Part shown: one piece after another, positions 8,518 to 20,344 of the stretch
Numbering within the stretch: the first letter of the stretch is position 1
How the letters are laid out: each line of letters opens with the position of its first letter
Source: Sphingomonas alpina
Lineage (GTDB): Bacteria; Pseudomonadota; Alphaproteobacteria; Sphingomonadales; Sphingomonadaceae
Reading direction: 5' to 3'
Assembly: GCF_014490665.1 (NCBI RefSeq)
Contig: NZ_CP061038.1
Location: 2,356,001 to 2,420,000 of the forward strand
DNA: 64,000 nucleotides
Position numbers and translations under genes: made by a program
Notes under the pieces: model-generated
What the model was told of the DNA's origin: nothing
What the model saw: only the letters and a program-made list of their open reading frames with translations
Database searches by the model: none

Positions 8518-10284
8518 TCAGGCCGCCACCCCAACCCTGTCCTCGAACAATATCTTCAGATCCTTTTTCAGGATCTTGCCATTGGCGTTGCGCGGCAATG
8601 TCTCATGCACGAAGCGGATCGCGACCGGTGTCTTGAAGACCGCAAGCCGCTCGCGCACCCAGGCCTGCAATTCCGCCTCGGTCGCTTCCATACCCGGCGC
8701 GAGATGGACCACCGCCGCCGGTTCCTCGCCGAGTGTCCGGTGCGGGATGCCGATCAGCGCGCAGTCGGTCACCGCCGGATGCGCGTAGAGGACATTCTCG
8801 ACCTCGCTCGAATAGATATTCTCGCCGCCGCGGATGATCATGTCCTTGGCGCGGTCGACGATATAGACAAAGCCCTCCTCGTCGAGCCTGGCGAGATCGC
8901 CGGTCCGCACCCAGCCTTCGATAAAGGTCTCCGCGGTCGCCTGCGGCTTGTTCCAATAGCCTTTCACGATCATCGGCCCGCGCGCCCATAGCTCGCCGAC
9001 TTCGCCGAGCGGCATTTCGGTCGTGCCCTCATCGTCCATGATCTTGAGGTCGGCGACCGCGACCGGCGGCCCCGCGCTGGTCGGGCGGTTGAGATAATCC
9101 TCGCTCGAATGGCTCGTCACCGTCGCCATCGTCTCGGTCATGCCCCAGCCATTGCCGGGCAAAGCGCCGAATTCCTCATGGATGCGCTTGACCAGTTCGG
9201 GTGCCGAAGGCGCTCCGCCATAGGCAATCGCCTCGATCGAGGAGAGGTCGTATTTGTGGCGGTCGGGATGCTCGATCAACTGCCAGGCGATGGTCGGCAC
9301 GCCGCCGGTGATGTTGACCTTTTCGCGCTCGATGATCTCCATCGCGCGCACCACGTCCCATTTGCGCATGAAGATCATGGTCGATCCGGTCGCGATCACC
9401 CCCATCATGCTCGCGCTGCACGCGGTGACATGGAACAGTGGGATCACCGTCAGCATGGTGCGCGGCGTTGGGTCGGGGGGCGTTTCGCCGCGCCGCAGCA
9501 CCGATCGCGCCGAGGCATAGCCGGCCGACATGATATTGGTCATCAAATTGCGATGCGTGCCGAGCGCGCCCTTGGGATGGCCGGTCGTGCCGCTGGTATA
9601 GAAAATCGTCGCATCGTCGTCGGTGTCGATCGCGACCTGCGGGAACGGCACATCGGGCAGCGCGGCATAATCGGTCGGCGTGCCGATCAAATCCTCCAGC
9701 CGCGACGCCCTGCCCTCCAGCGGGCCGGACGCACGCGCAACCATGATCCGCTCCACCGCGGGGAGCGCCGGAGCGGACTCGACCAGCCGTTGATGCCGCT
9801 CATCATCGACGAACAACAGACGCGTGCCCGAATCGTCGATGCCATATTCCAGCTCGCCGGCGGTCCACCACGCGTTCAGCGGCACGACGATCGCGCCGAT
9901 CGAGGCGGCAGCGAAGAAGATCACCGGCCATTCGGGCAGGTTGCGCATCGCGATCGCAACCCGATCACCCTTCGCCACACCCATTTCCAGCAGCTTCGTC
10001 GCCAGCGTCGCGACGGCACGGTAATTCGCTTCATAGGTGACGCGCTCGTCCTCATAGATGGTGAAGACATTCTGCCCATAGGCGCGGGCGGCCTGGATCA
10101 GGAAGGCGAGCGACGGCGGCGCATATTTCCATACCCGGGTCGGCACGCCGCGAATCTCGGCCACGTCCATTTCGAACTTGCTGCCCGGCACGGTCAGCGC
10201 GGCCTGCGCCTGCGCCAGCGAGATCACGGGCCAGCTGGGGTCGAGCGCGATGAGAGGTTCGATATCCAAGACGCGTCTCTCCAT
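8518..10284 (-). CDS. class I adenylate-forming acyl-CoA ligase
   Basis: A 588-residue AMP-binding enzyme. The P-loop-like A3 motif is ATIFYTSGTTGHPKGALGTH (around residues 228-247). Other family motifs are GWGMTETMATV, ELWARGPMIVKGYW, DEEGFVYIVDRAKDMIIRGGENIYSSEVEN, and the C-terminal catalytic lysine segment LPRNANGKILKKDLK. It activates a carboxylic acid to acyl-AMP and then acyl-CoA. The sequence resembles medium/long-chain or steroid-side-chain acyl-CoA synthetases, but substrate cannot be set from sequence alone. It faces the hydrolase and beta-oxidation genes to its right in divergent orientation, and presumably feeds them. Confidence 0.9.
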   Translation of the reverse strand: MERRVLDIEPLIALDPSWPVISLAQAQAALTVPGSKFEMDVAEIRGVPTRVWKYAPPSLAFLIQAARAYGQNVFTIYEDERVTYEANYRAVATLATKLLEMGVAKGDRVAIAMRNLPEWPVIFFAAASIGAIVVPLNAWWTAGELEYGIDDSGTRLLFVDDERHQRLVESAPALPAVERIMVARASGPLEGRASRLEDLIGTPTDYAALPDVPFPQVAIDTDDDATIFYTSGTTGHPKGALGTHRNLMTNIMSAGYASARSVLRRGETPPDPTPRTMLTVIPLFHVTACSASMMGVIATGSTMIFMRKWDVVRAMEIIEREKVNITGGVPTIAWQLIEHPDRHKYDLSSIEAIAYGGAPSAPELVKRIHEEFGALPGNGWGMTETMATVTSHSSEDYLNRPTSAGPPVAVADLKIMDDEGTTEMPLGEVGELWARGPMIVKGYWNKPQATAETFIEGWVRTGDLARLDEEGFVYIVDRAKDMIIRGGENIYSSEVENVLYAHPAVTDCALIGIPHRTLGEEPAAVVHLAPGMEATEAELQAWVRERLAVFKTPVAIRFVHETLPRNANGKILKKDLKILFEDRVGVAA

Positions 10285-10400
10285 ATTCTGAACTTCGGGT
10301 TTGGCTTATCTGCCGTTCCAACCAAGGTTAGTGTTGATTCGCGCGCCACTCAAGGCAATAGGGTGCGACCAGTTTCGAACCGGGGGTATGGAAAAGCCAG

Positions 10401-11621
10401 ATGAAGATCGCCAAGCCAGGATCGCACGGTCTGGACGCCACAAGGCTGGCCCATATCGATGGCCTGCTGAAGGAGCGCTATGTCGATTCGGGCAAGCTCC
10501 CCAATGCCCAGCTGCTGATCGCGCGCGACGGCGAGATCGTCCATTTCAGCAGCCAGGGTGCAGCGCGCGAAGGCGGCAAGCCGGTCGATGAAAGCTCACT
10601 GTACCGTATCGCATCGATGACCAAGCCGGTCACCTCAATCGCCTTCATGATGCTGGTCGAACAGGGGCTGGTGGCGGTCGATACGCCGGTCCATCATGTA
10701 CTGCCCGAATTGAAGGGACTTGGCGTCTATAATGGCGGCGGTGCCGGGGTGCCGTTCGCGACCAGATCGACCACCGAGCCGATGCGCATGGTCGATCTGC
10801 TGCGCCATACCTCGGGCCTGACCTATGGCTTCCAGAACCGCTCCAACATCGATGCCGCCTATCGCGAGGGCAAGATCGAGAACTGGCACGGTAATCTCGA
10901 TCTCGACGGCTTTATTGGGGCGCTGGGCAAGATTCCGCTCGAATTCTCGCCCGGCGAAGGGTGGAACTATTCGGTGTCGACCGACGTGCTCGGCGCGGTT
11001 GTCGAGCGCGTGTCGGGGATGAAGCTCGACGATTTCTTCCGCGCGCGCATCTTCGCGCCACTGAAGATGCACGACACTTTCTTCGAGGTGCCGGCGGCCA
11101 AGATCGACCGGCTGACCGACTGCTACACCTTCGTCACCGGCAAGGGCCGCGTGATGTATGATCGCGGTACGGAAAGCGCATGGAGCCGCAAGCCGAAACT
11201 CCTGTCGGGCGGCGGCGGGCTGGTCTCGACCGCACTCGATTATCATCGCTTCTGCCGGATGTGCCTGAATGGCGGCGAGCTCGACGGCGCGCGCATCGTC
11301 GGACGCAAGACGCTGGAACTGATGACCCAGAACCATCTGCCCGGCGGTTCGGACCTCGCGACCATGTCGCAGTCGCTGTTCAGCGAGGCGGCCAATGCCG
11401 GCACCGGCTTCGGGCTTGGTTTCGCGGTCAATATCGATGTCGCGCGCTCGATGATCCCGGGCTCGGTCGGCGAATATTATTGGGGCGGCATGTTCTCGAC
11501 TGCCTTCTTCATCGACCCCGTCGAGAAGCTGCACATGATCTTCATGACTCAGATGAGCCCATCGAACGTCTATCCGATCCGGCGCGAGCTGAAGACGCTG
11601 ATCTATTCCGCGCTGACCTGA
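10401..11621 (+). CDS. serine hydrolase, beta-lactamase/EstB family
   Basis: A 406-residue class C beta-lactamase-fold hydrolase (DUF/PF00144 type). The nucleophile motif S-x-x-K is SMTK at residues 72-75 (YRIASMTKPVTS), the second motif Y-x-x is in GWNYSVSTDVLG, and a Gly-rich LLSGGGGLVST stands in the KTG-like position. There is no signal peptide, so it is probably a cytoplasmic esterase or transesterase rather than a lactamase. Other sequence hallmarks are YGFQNRSNIDAAYREG and EYYWGGMFSTAFFIDP. It begins the plus-strand lipid/CoA gene run and is divergent from the acyl-CoA ligase. Confidence 0.88.
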   Translation: MKIAKPGSHGLDATRLAHIDGLLKERYVDSGKLPNAQLLIARDGEIVHFSSQGAAREGGKPVDESSLYRIASMTKPVTSIAFMMLVEQGLVAVDTPVHHVLPELKGLGVYNGGGAGVPFATRSTTEPMRMVDLLRHTSGLTYGFQNRSNIDAAYREGKIENWHGNLDLDGFIGALGKIPLEFSPGEGWNYSVSTDVLGAVVERVSGMKLDDFFRARIFAPLKMHDTFFEVPAAKIDRLTDCYTFVTGKGRVMYDRGTESAWSRKPKLLSGGGGLVSTALDYHRFCRMCLNGGELDGARIVGRKTLELMTQNHLPGGSDLATMSQSLFSEAANAGTGFGLGFAVNIDVARSMIPGSVGEYYWGGMFSTAFFIDPVEKLHMIFMTQMSPSNVYPIRRELKTLIYSALT

Positions 11622-11625
11622 CCCT

Positions 11626-11726
11626 GTTCCCCGGCGCAGGCCGGGGCCAGTTGAAGGCCAGAATCATCATGGGTGGCGCTGAATTACCCAGCGTTCCCAA
11701 CTGGACCCCGGCCTTCGCCGGGGAAC
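11626..11726. repeat. dispersed GC-rich inverted repeat, type A
   Basis: Left arm about 11626-11652 (GTTCCCCGGCG followed by an AGGCCGGGG block) and right arm about 11699-11726 (GACCCCGGCCTTCGCCGGGG plus flanks) are near-perfect inverted copies around a 46-base spacer. The same arm occurs at 20703-20730 and 24200-24304. Such elements are scattered in intergenic regions of sphingomonads. Here it separates the serine hydrolase gene from the fadB-like gene and could act as a terminator-like or mRNA-processing hairpin. Confidence 0.8.
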
Positions 11727-11741
11727 AAAGAGGAGACTAGA

Positions 11742-13771
<2,030 letters not shown>

Positions 13772-13772
<1 letters not shown>

Positions 13773-15082
13773 TGGAACGGACCGCACTCGAAACCGCCGC
13801 GGCGATCCGCAACGGGGAGAGCAGCGCTCTCCTCGAGTGCGAGGCCGCAATCGCGCGGATCGAGGAACGCGACGGCCCGATCAATGCGGTGATCGTGCGC
13901 GATTTCGATCGTGCGCGGGAACAGGCGGCGGAGATGGATCGCCGCCTCGCCGCCGGCGACACCGCGCCGCTGCTCGGTGTGCCGATGACGATCAAGGAAA
14001 GCTACGACATCGCCGGCCTGCCGACGACCTGGGGCTTTGAGGCGCATCGCGGCCATATCGCGCAAAAGGACGCAGTTGCGGTCCAGCGGCTGAAGGCGGC
14101 CGGCGCGGTCTTCCTCGGCAAGACCAATGTGCCGGTCAGCCTTGCCGATCTGCAATCGGTCAATCCGGTCTATGGCCGCACCAGCAATCCACATGACCTG
14201 TCGCGTGTGCCGGGCGGATCGTCGGGCGGCGCGGCGGCGGCGCTCGCCTCGGGCATGGTGCCGCTCGAATATGGCTCCGACATTGGCGGCTCGATCCGCG
14301 TGCCGGCGCATTTCTGCGGTGTCTGGGGTCATAAATCGACCTTTGGCGTGCTGCCGAACGAAGGACATTTCTTCCCCGGCACCGATGGCGCGCGCTCGGT
14401 CCTGGCGGTGATCGGGCCAATGGCGCGCGACGGCGCCGATCTGGCGCTGGCGTTCGATCTGGTCGCCGATGTGCCGCAACCGCGTGCCGCGATCGAAAGC
14501 CCGCGCGGCTTACGCATCCTGCTGCTGACCGAGCATCCATCGGCCAAGGTAGATCCCGCGATCGTCGCGGCGATCGAAACGGCCGCACAGGCGCTGGAAG
14601 CGGCGGGCGCGCTGGTGACGCGCAAGACCGATCTGCTGCCCGATCTGGCAAAGCAGCAAAGCGACTATATGCGCATGCTCGGCATTGCGATCGCCCGCGG
14701 CCTCGCACCGCAGGGCGGCACGCCCGCAACGCTGATCCAATGGTTCGACCTGCTCGACGATCAGGCGCGCAACAAGCGCGCCTGGGTGCGGCTGTTCGAG
14801 GAGTTCGACGTGGTGTTCGCGCCCGTGCTGGGCAGTGCCGCATTCGCGCATGACGACACCGCATTGCGCAGCCGCATGCTGCCGATCGATGGCGAGCAGA
14901 CGCCGTTCGCGGTGCAATTCGCCTGGCCCGGCATCGCCACCTTCCCCGGCCTCCCCGCCACCGCAGTGCCGATCGGCAAGACCGCCGATGGCCTGCCCAT
15001 CGGCATGCAGGTGATTGCCGCGCCGCACCGTGATCACACCGCCATTGCGGTCGCCCGTCTTGTCGACGGCGCGATCGGTTGA
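13772..15082 (+). CDS. amidase (amidase signature family)
   Basis: A 436-residue amidase signature enzyme. The Ser-cisSer-Lys triad is visible: Lys75 in [12 protein letters not shown], the cis-Ser in [17 protein letters not shown] (150/151) and nucleophile Ser174 in [16 protein letters not shown]. The C-terminal [23 protein letters not shown] is also typical. The ATG overlaps the stop of the fadB-like gene (TGATG), so it is translationally coupled. This family hydrolyses amides to carboxylates; the natural substrate is unknown. Placement inside a beta-oxidation run suggests that it releases an acid that is then degraded as a CoA thioester. Confidence 0.92.
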
Positions 15083-15104
15083 ACTGCCAGATTCAGGAAC
15101 CAAG

Positions 15105-16286
15105 ATGACCGACCTCGACACTTTTCGCACCGAGACCCGCGCCTGGCTCGCGGCGAATTGCCCGCCCGAAATGCGCGAACCCGTCCGTTCCGAAAAGGAC
15201 GCGACATGGGGCGGTCGCAATCCCGATTTCCAGCCCGGTCAGAAGGAATGGATGGACGCGATGGCCAGCCGTGGCTGGACCGTGCCTGACTGGCCCAAGG
15301 CTTATGGCGGCGGCGGGCTGAGCCCGGCCGAGACCAAGATCCTGCGCGAGGAACTTGCCGCGATCAAGGCGCGCAACCCGCTCAACTCGTTCGGCATTTC
15401 GATGCTCGGGCCGGCGCTGCTGAAATACGGCACCGAGGAGCAGAAGCTCGAACATCTGCCCAAGATCGCGCGCGGCGAAATCCGCTGGTGCCAGGGTTAT
15501 TCCGAACCGAACGCCGGGTCCGATCTCGCCAGCCTGGCGACCTCCGCCGAAGACAAGGGCGATTACTATCTGGTCAATGGGCAGAAGGTGTGGACCAGCT
15601 ATGCGGACAAGGCCGACTGGATCTTTTGCCTGGTGCGTACCGACAAGACCAACAAGCAGGGCGGGATCAGCTTCGTGCTGTTCGACATGGCGAGCGAAGG
15701 CGTATCGACCAAGCCGATCCTGTTGATCAGCGGTTATTCGCCGTTCTGCGAGACCTTTTTCGACAATGTGAAAGTGCCCAAGGCCAATCGCATCCATGAC
15801 GAGAATAAGGGCTGGGACGTCGCGAAATACCTGCTCGGCCATGAGCGCGAGATGATCTCAGGCATGGGTCTCGCCTCGACCGGTCGCAATCCGCTGATCG
15901 ACGGCGCGATCGCTACCGTCGGGCTCGATCACGACGGCAAGCTCGCCGACCCGTTGCTGCGCGCGAGCATCGCGCTATTCGAAGTTCGCGCCAAAGCGTT
16001 CGGCATGATGTCCGAACGCTTCATCGACGAGCTCAAGGCCGGCCGCGCCCATCCTGCCCAGCCAAGCATGATGAAATATTACGGCACTGAACTGAACAAG
16101 TCGCGCTACGAACTGATGATGGCGGCCGGCGGTTCGGACTCGCTTGAATGGGAGAGCGAACGCTCCTCGGGCGGCGGCGCGGCGCGCGCCTGGCTGCGCA
16201 CCAAGGCGAACTCGATCGAGGGCGGCACCAGCGAGATCCAGCTCAACATCATCGCCAAGCGGATCCTGGATTTGCCTTCAGCTTAA
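15105..16286 (+). CDS. acyl-CoA dehydrogenase, catalytic-Glu subunit type
   Basis: A 393-residue acyl-CoA dehydrogenase starting at ATG 15105 (MTDLDTFRTETRAWLAANCP). FAD/substrate motifs include WCQGYSEPNAGSDLASLAT, NGQKVWTSYADKADWIFCLVRTD and the C-terminal ANSIEGGTSEIQLNIIAKRIL; the Glu in SIEGG occupies the catalytic base position of medium-chain enzymes. It removes two hydrogens from an acyl-CoA. A second, divergent dehydrogenase follows directly, which recalls the two-gene heteromeric dehydrogenases of steroid and branched-acid degradation; the pairing is inference. Confidence 0.92.
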   Translation: MTDLDTFRTETRAWLAANCPPEMREPVRSEKDATWGGRNPDFQPGQKEWMDAMASRGWTVPDWPKAYGGGGLSPAETKILREELAAIKARNPLNSFGISMLGPALLKYGTEEQKLEHLPKIARGEIRWCQGYSEPNAGSDLASLATSAEDKGDYYLVNGQKVWTSYADKADWIFCLVRTDKTNKQGGISFVLFDMASEGVSTKPILLISGYSPFCETFFDNVKVPKANRIHDENKGWDVAKYLLGHEREMISGMGLASTGRNPLIDGAIATVGLDHDGKLADPLLRASIALFEVRAKAFGMMSERFIDELKAGRAHPAQPSMMKYYGTELNKSRYELMMAAGGSDSLEWESERSSGGGAARAWLRTKANSIEGGTSEIQLNIIAKRILDLPSA

Positions 16287-16288
16287 CT

Positions 16289-16371
16289 GTCATCCCCGCG
16301 AAAGCGGGGATCCCGCTGCCTTGCCCCGCAGCCAGAAGAAGAAGCGGGATCCCCGCTTTCGCGGGGATGAC
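16289..16371. repeat. dispersed inverted repeat, type B (perfect 29-bp arms)
   Basis: Left arm 16289-16317 (begins GTCATCCCCGCGAAAGCGGG) and right arm 16343-16371 (ends GCTTTCGCGGGGATGAC) are perfect inverted copies separated by 25 bases containing GAAGAAG. Each arm itself contains a smaller palindrome (CCCCGCGAAAGCGGGG). A degenerate second copy with the same spacer start lies at 46797-46883. It sits between two co-directional acyl-CoA dehydrogenase genes and ends 18 bases before the second start codon, so it could affect mRNA stability or termination. Confidence 0.88.
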
Positions 16372-16389
16372 GAAAAGAAAGAATATTCG

Positions 16390-17517
16390 ATGCCTCTCTA
16401 TCTCAATGACGAACAGACGATGCTCCGCGATACGACGCGCGATTTCGTCGCCGAGCACGCCCCGGTCTCGCATATGCGCGCACTGCGCGATGCGAAGGAC
16501 GTGACGGGCTTTTCACGCGACCTGTGGAAGAGCTTCGCCGAAATGGGTTTTACCGGCATCCTGATCGGTGAGGACCAAGGCGGCCTGGGCCTCGGCCATG
16601 TCGAAGCCGGTGTCGTGCTCGAGGAGATCGGCCGTAACCTGTCCCCCTCGCCTTTCCTGTCCACCGCCGTCGCCGCGGTCGAAGCGCTCAAGGGCAGCGC
16701 CCAGGCCGAACGCTGGTTCCCCGGCATAATCGCAGGCGAGACCGTCGCGGCTCTCGCGATCGACGAAGCCGCCAAGCACCGCGGCACCGTGGCGATGAAA
16801 GCGGAGCGCTCAGGCAATGGCTTCAAACTGTCCGGCAGGAAGCAGTTCGTCACCCATGGCCATATCGCCGACCTGATCATCGTCGCCGCGCGTACCGCCG
16901 GGTCGGCGGATGACGAACAGGGCATCACCTTGTTCGCAGTCGACAAGAGTGCAGCCAACCTGACCTCCGAGGCCGAGCGCCTCGCCGATTCCAGCCTCGC
17001 CGCACGCCTGACCTTCGACGGCGTCGAGGTCGATGCCGATGCGGTGATCGGCGAAGTCGATGCCGGCAGCGATCCGCTCAACCGTTTGCTCCGCGCTGGT
17101 CGCACCGGCGCTTCGGCCGAATTGCTCGGCGTGGGCGGCGGCGCGATGGACCTGACCGTCAATTATCTCAAGGAGCGCAAGCAGTTCGGCGCGACGATCG
17201 GCAGCTTCCAGGCGCTGCAACACCGCGCCGCGCACCTCTATTCCGAAATGGAGGTTGCGCGCGCCGCCGTTCTCAAGGCTGCACAATTGCTCGACGAGGG
17301 TGACGAAAAGGCAGACGCTGCAGTGTCGGTCGCCAAGGCGATGACCGCCCTGGCCACGACCCTGTCGGTGCAGGAAGGCGTGCAGATGCATGGCGGCATC
17401 GGCATGACCGACGAGTATGACATCGGCTTCTACATGAAGCGCGCCCGCGTACTGGCCGAGATGTTCGGCGATGCGAACTTCCATGCCGACCGGCTGGCGC
17501 TCGCGGCGGGCTATTGA
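16390..17517 (+). CDS. acyl-CoA dehydrogenase, second subunit type
   Basis: A 375-residue acyl-CoA dehydrogenase from ATG 16390 (MPLYLNDEQTMLRDTTRDFV). It has the helical N-domain, FVTHGHIADLIIVAART in the middle domain, and the C-terminal VQEGVQMHGGIGMTDEYDIGFYMKRARVLAEMFGDANFH. At the position where the neighbour has the catalytic Glu, this protein has AEMFGDANF, so a canonical base is not obvious. That agrees with a non-catalytic partner in a heteromeric enzyme, or with a base elsewhere. It lies 103 bases after the first dehydrogenase, with inverted repeat B between, and 13 bases before tesB. Confidence 0.9.
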   Translation: MPLYLNDEQTMLRDTTRDFVAEHAPVSHMRALRDAKDVTGFSRDLWKSFAEMGFTGILIGEDQGGLGLGHVEAGVVLEEIGRNLSPSPFLSTAVAAVEALKGSAQAERWFPGIIAGETVAALAIDEAAKHRGTVAMKAERSGNGFKLSGRKQFVTHGHIADLIIVAARTAGSADDEQGITLFAVDKSAANLTSEAERLADSSLAARLTFDGVEVDADAVIGEVDAGSDPLNRLLRAGRTGASAELLGVGGGAMDLTVNYLKERKQFGATIGSFQALQHRAAHLYSEMEVARAAVLKAAQLLDEGDEKADAAVSVAKAMTALATTLSVQEGVQMHGGIGMTDEYDIGFYMKRARVLAEMFGDANFHADRLALAAGY

Positions 17518-17530
17518 TAGGCGCGTTCCG

Positions 17531-18406
17531 ATGACCGAACCCACACCCGAACAGCTCGCCACCGAGCTTGTCGATCTCCTCGATGTCGAGGAACTCGACA
17601 CCGATCTCTATCGCGGCAAGGTCGGCAATGACGGGTTCGGCCGGGTGTTCGGCGGGCAGGTGATCGGACAGGCCCTGCAGGCCGCGCAGCGCTCGACCGA
17701 TGCGCCGAAGATCGCGCATTCGCTCCATGCCTATTTCATGCGGCCCGGGGCGGAGGAATTGCCGATCATCTACCGCGTGGTGCGCGATTTCGACGGGCGC
17801 AGCTTTGCCACGCGCCGCGTGATCGCCATGCAAAAGGGCCAGCCGATCCTCAACATGGCCTGCTCGCTGCAAACCCCCGAGGGTGGGCTGGCGCACCAGG
17901 ATGCGATGCCCGACGTGCCGCCGCCGGAAGAACTCAAGTCCGACCGCGAGCTGCGCCTCGCGATGATGGACGAGATTCCCGAACGCTTCCGCCATCAGTT
18001 CCTGCGCCCGCGCATGATCGAGATCCGCCCGGTCACGCCGCGTAGCTGGCTTCACCCGGTCAAGCAGGAGCCGCGCCAGAGCAGCTGGTTCCGCGTCGTC
18101 GCGCCGATCGGCGACGATGCCGCGATGCACCGCGCGATCCTGGCTTATGCATCGGACATGTCATTGCTCGGCACCGCCTCGCTCGCGCACGGCGTGTCGT
18201 GGATGACTCACAAGCTGCAGAGCACCAGCCTCGACCATTCGGTCTGGCTGCACGAGGATTTCCGCGCCGACGACTGGCTGCTCTACACGACCGACAGCCC
18301 CTGGGCGGGGCATGCGCGCGGCTTCAATCGCGGCAAGATCTACGCGCGGGACGGCCGACTGGTTGCCAGCTGCGCACAGGAAGGATTGATGCGGCTGCGC
18401 GAGTGA
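17531..18406 (+). CDS. tesB: acyl-CoA thioesterase II (TesB)
   Basis: A 291-residue double-hotdog thioesterase, the usual TesB length. Motifs: DLYRGKVGNDGFGRVFGGQVIGQAL at residues 20-45, SLHAYFMRPG, then FDGRSFATRRVIAMQKGQPI, and in the second hotdog LAYASDMSLLGTASLAHG with the catalytic Asp, and SLDHSVWLHEDFRADDWLLY. It hydrolyses acyl-CoA to free acid and CoA in the cytosol. Its place right after two acyl-CoA dehydrogenases suggests that it releases CoA from dead-end intermediates of the pathway. Confidence 0.93.
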   Translation: MTEPTPEQLATELVDLLDVEELDTDLYRGKVGNDGFGRVFGGQVIGQALQAAQRSTDAPKIAHSLHAYFMRPGAEELPIIYRVVRDFDGRSFATRRVIAMQKGQPILNMACSLQTPEGGLAHQDAMPDVPPPEELKSDRELRLAMMDEIPERFRHQFLRPRMIEIRPVTPRSWLHPVKQEPRQSSWFRVVAPIGDDAAMHRAILAYASDMSLLGTASLAHGVSWMTHKLQSTSLDHSVWLHEDFRADDWLLYTTDSPWAGHARGFNRGKIYARDGRLVASCAQEGLMRLRE

Positions 18407-18484
18407 TCCCGCTGCAGCAATTCGCTGTCATCCCTCGCCCGACCTGTGGCAGCATGGCGCCAATCGCTCATCACAGGACCACCC

Positions 18485-20329
18485 ATGCTGCTCAATCGTA
18501 GAAACCTCCTCGCCGGTGCCGGCATCGCCGGCGTCGCAGCTACATTCCCTGCGCTTGCCGCGGGCAAAGCCGGCGCGCCCGGCGATGCGGCAGCGGCGGA
18601 CGCCCTTGCCGCAATCGCGGAGGAAATGCTCGCGACCTTCCCCGACAATGCGACGACGCTCGGCATCGACACGGGCAAGCGCAGCGGACTGAAGGCGAAG
18701 CTGGCCGATCGAAGCGCAGCCGGCGACGCCAGCCACCGCGATACGGCCAGGGCCCGCCTGCGCCAGCTCGAAGCGATCGACCGCGCGACACTCTCCGCCC
18801 AGGTCGCGCTCGATGTCGATGTGGTCCAGGCGGCCTATCAGCTCGCGGTCGGCGGCTGGGCGGCGCTGCCCGGCGGCGATGTCGCGATCCTCAACCAGAA
18901 TGTCTCCTATCGCAGCACGCCCTATATCGTGTCGCAGGGTACCGGCGCGTTCGCCGAAGTGCCCGATATGATGGAGAGCAAGCACGAGATCGCCACCCGC
19001 GCCGACGCCGATGCCTATCTGACGCGGCTGGAGGCCTATGCCGCCTCGCTCGATGCCGAGACCGCGCGGATCGAGGCCGATGCGGCCAAGGGCATCATGC
19101 TGCCCAACTTCCTGCTCGACATCACGGCAGGCCAGCTCAACAGCGCCGCAACCCAACCGATCGCAGACTGGGGCCTGATCCGGTCGTTCGCCGAGAAGGC
19201 CAGCAAGGCGGGCGTCGCGGGCCCGTGGGGCGAGAACGCAGCGAAGATCGCCAAGGACAGGATCGCCCCAGCCCTGACGCGTCAGGCAGCCGCGCTGACC
19301 AAAGTGCGAGCCAAGGCCAGCGACACGCCCGGCATGTGGAAATTGCCGGACGCCGAGCGCGCCTATGCCTGGCTGGTCGAGGCCGGCACCACGACCAAGC
19401 GCACGCCGGAGGAAGTCCATCAGTCCGGCCTGGAACAGGTCGCGAAGCTTAGCGCCGAAATGGATGTGCTCCTGAAGGCGCAGGGCCTGACCCAGGGCAG
19501 CGTGGGCGCGCGGCTGGCCGAACTCGGCAAACGGCCCGACCTGCTTTTTCCCAGTACCGACGCCGGGCGCACCGAGTTGCTCGGTTATCTCAACCGCACG
19601 GTGGCGGGCATTCGCGGCAAGATGCCGCAGGTGTTCGGCAAGGTCGTCGCGGGCAAGCTGATCGTGAAGCGTGTCCCCGTCTCGATCGAGGGCGGCGCGC
19701 CCAACGCCTATGCCGGGGCCGGATCGATCGACGGCAAGTCTCCGGGCAATTTCTACATCAACCTGAAGGACACCAGCATCTGGCCGCGGTTCGCCTTGCC
19801 GACGCTTGTCAGTCATGAAGGAATACCGGGGCATGTCTGGCAGGGCGAATATACCTATAGCCTGCCGCTGATCCGCACTCTGCTGGCGTTCAATGCCTAT
19901 AGCGAAGGTTGGGCACTCTATGCCGAGCAGCTCACGGACGAGGTTGGTGCCTATGCCAACGATCCGCTCGCGCATCTCGGCTATCTGCAATCGATGAACT
20001 TCCGCGCCTGTCGGCTCGTCGCCGACACCGGGCTGCATCACAAGCGCTGGACCATGGAACAGGCGATGCGCTGGTTCGGCGAGGCGACCGGCTACACTGC
20101 GTCGCAATGCCGGTCGGAACTCAACCGTTATTGCGCCTGGCCCGGCCAGGCGCTCGGCTACAAGACCGGGCATAACGAGATCAACCGGCTGCGCACCAAG
20201 GCGAAGACCGCGCTCGGCGCCAGGTTCGACGTGAAGCAGTTCAACGATCTCGTCGTCAGCGTCGGCGGCGTGCCGCTCAGCGTTCTCGAGCGGGTGGTGG
20301 ACAGCTGGACGACGACGGCAAAAGCCTGA
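18485..20329 (+). CDS. DUF885 family secreted peptidase-like protein
   Basis: A 614-residue protein from ATG 18485 with a twin-arginine-type signal (LLNRRNLLAGAGIAGVAATF) ending near ALAAG. The DUF885 hallmark is a metallopeptidase-like helix pair: LPTLVSHEGIPGHVWQGEY (His-Glu-x-x-x-x-His) and, further on, NAYSEGWALYAEQLTDEVG. The family is related in fold to M32/M2-type zinc peptidases and is probably a periplasmic zinc hydrolase here. Substrate is unknown. It is the last gene of the plus-strand run; the repeat array begins 16 bases after its stop. Confidence 0.88.
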   Translation: MLLNRRNLLAGAGIAGVAATFPALAAGKAGAPGDAAAADALAAIAEEMLATFPDNATTLGIDTGKRSGLKAKLADRSAAGDASHRDTARARLRQLEAIDRATLSAQVALDVDVVQAAYQLAVGGWAALPGGDVAILNQNVSYRSTPYIVSQGTGAFAEVPDMMESKHEIATRADADAYLTRLEAYAASLDAETARIEADAAKGIMLPNFLLDITAGQLNSAATQPIADWGLIRSFAEKASKAGVAGPWGENAAKIAKDRIAPALTRQAAALTKVRAKASDTPGMWKLPDAERAYAWLVEAGTTTKRTPEEVHQSGLEQVAKLSAEMDVLLKAQGLTQGSVGARLAELGKRPDLLFPSTDAGRTELLGYLNRTVAGIRGKMPQVFGKVVAGKLIVKRVPVSIEGGAPNAYAGAGSIDGKSPGNFYINLKDTSIWPRFALPTLVSHEGIPGHVWQGEYTYSLPLIRTLLAFNAYSEGWALYAEQLTDEVGAYANDPLAHLGYLQSMNFRACRLVADTGLHHKRWTMEQAMRWFGEATGYTASQCRSELNRYCAWPGQALGYKTGHNEINRLRTKAKTALGARFDVKQFNDLVVSVGGVPLSVLERVVDSWTTTAKA

Positions 20330-20344
20330 TCCGTGGCACGAATT

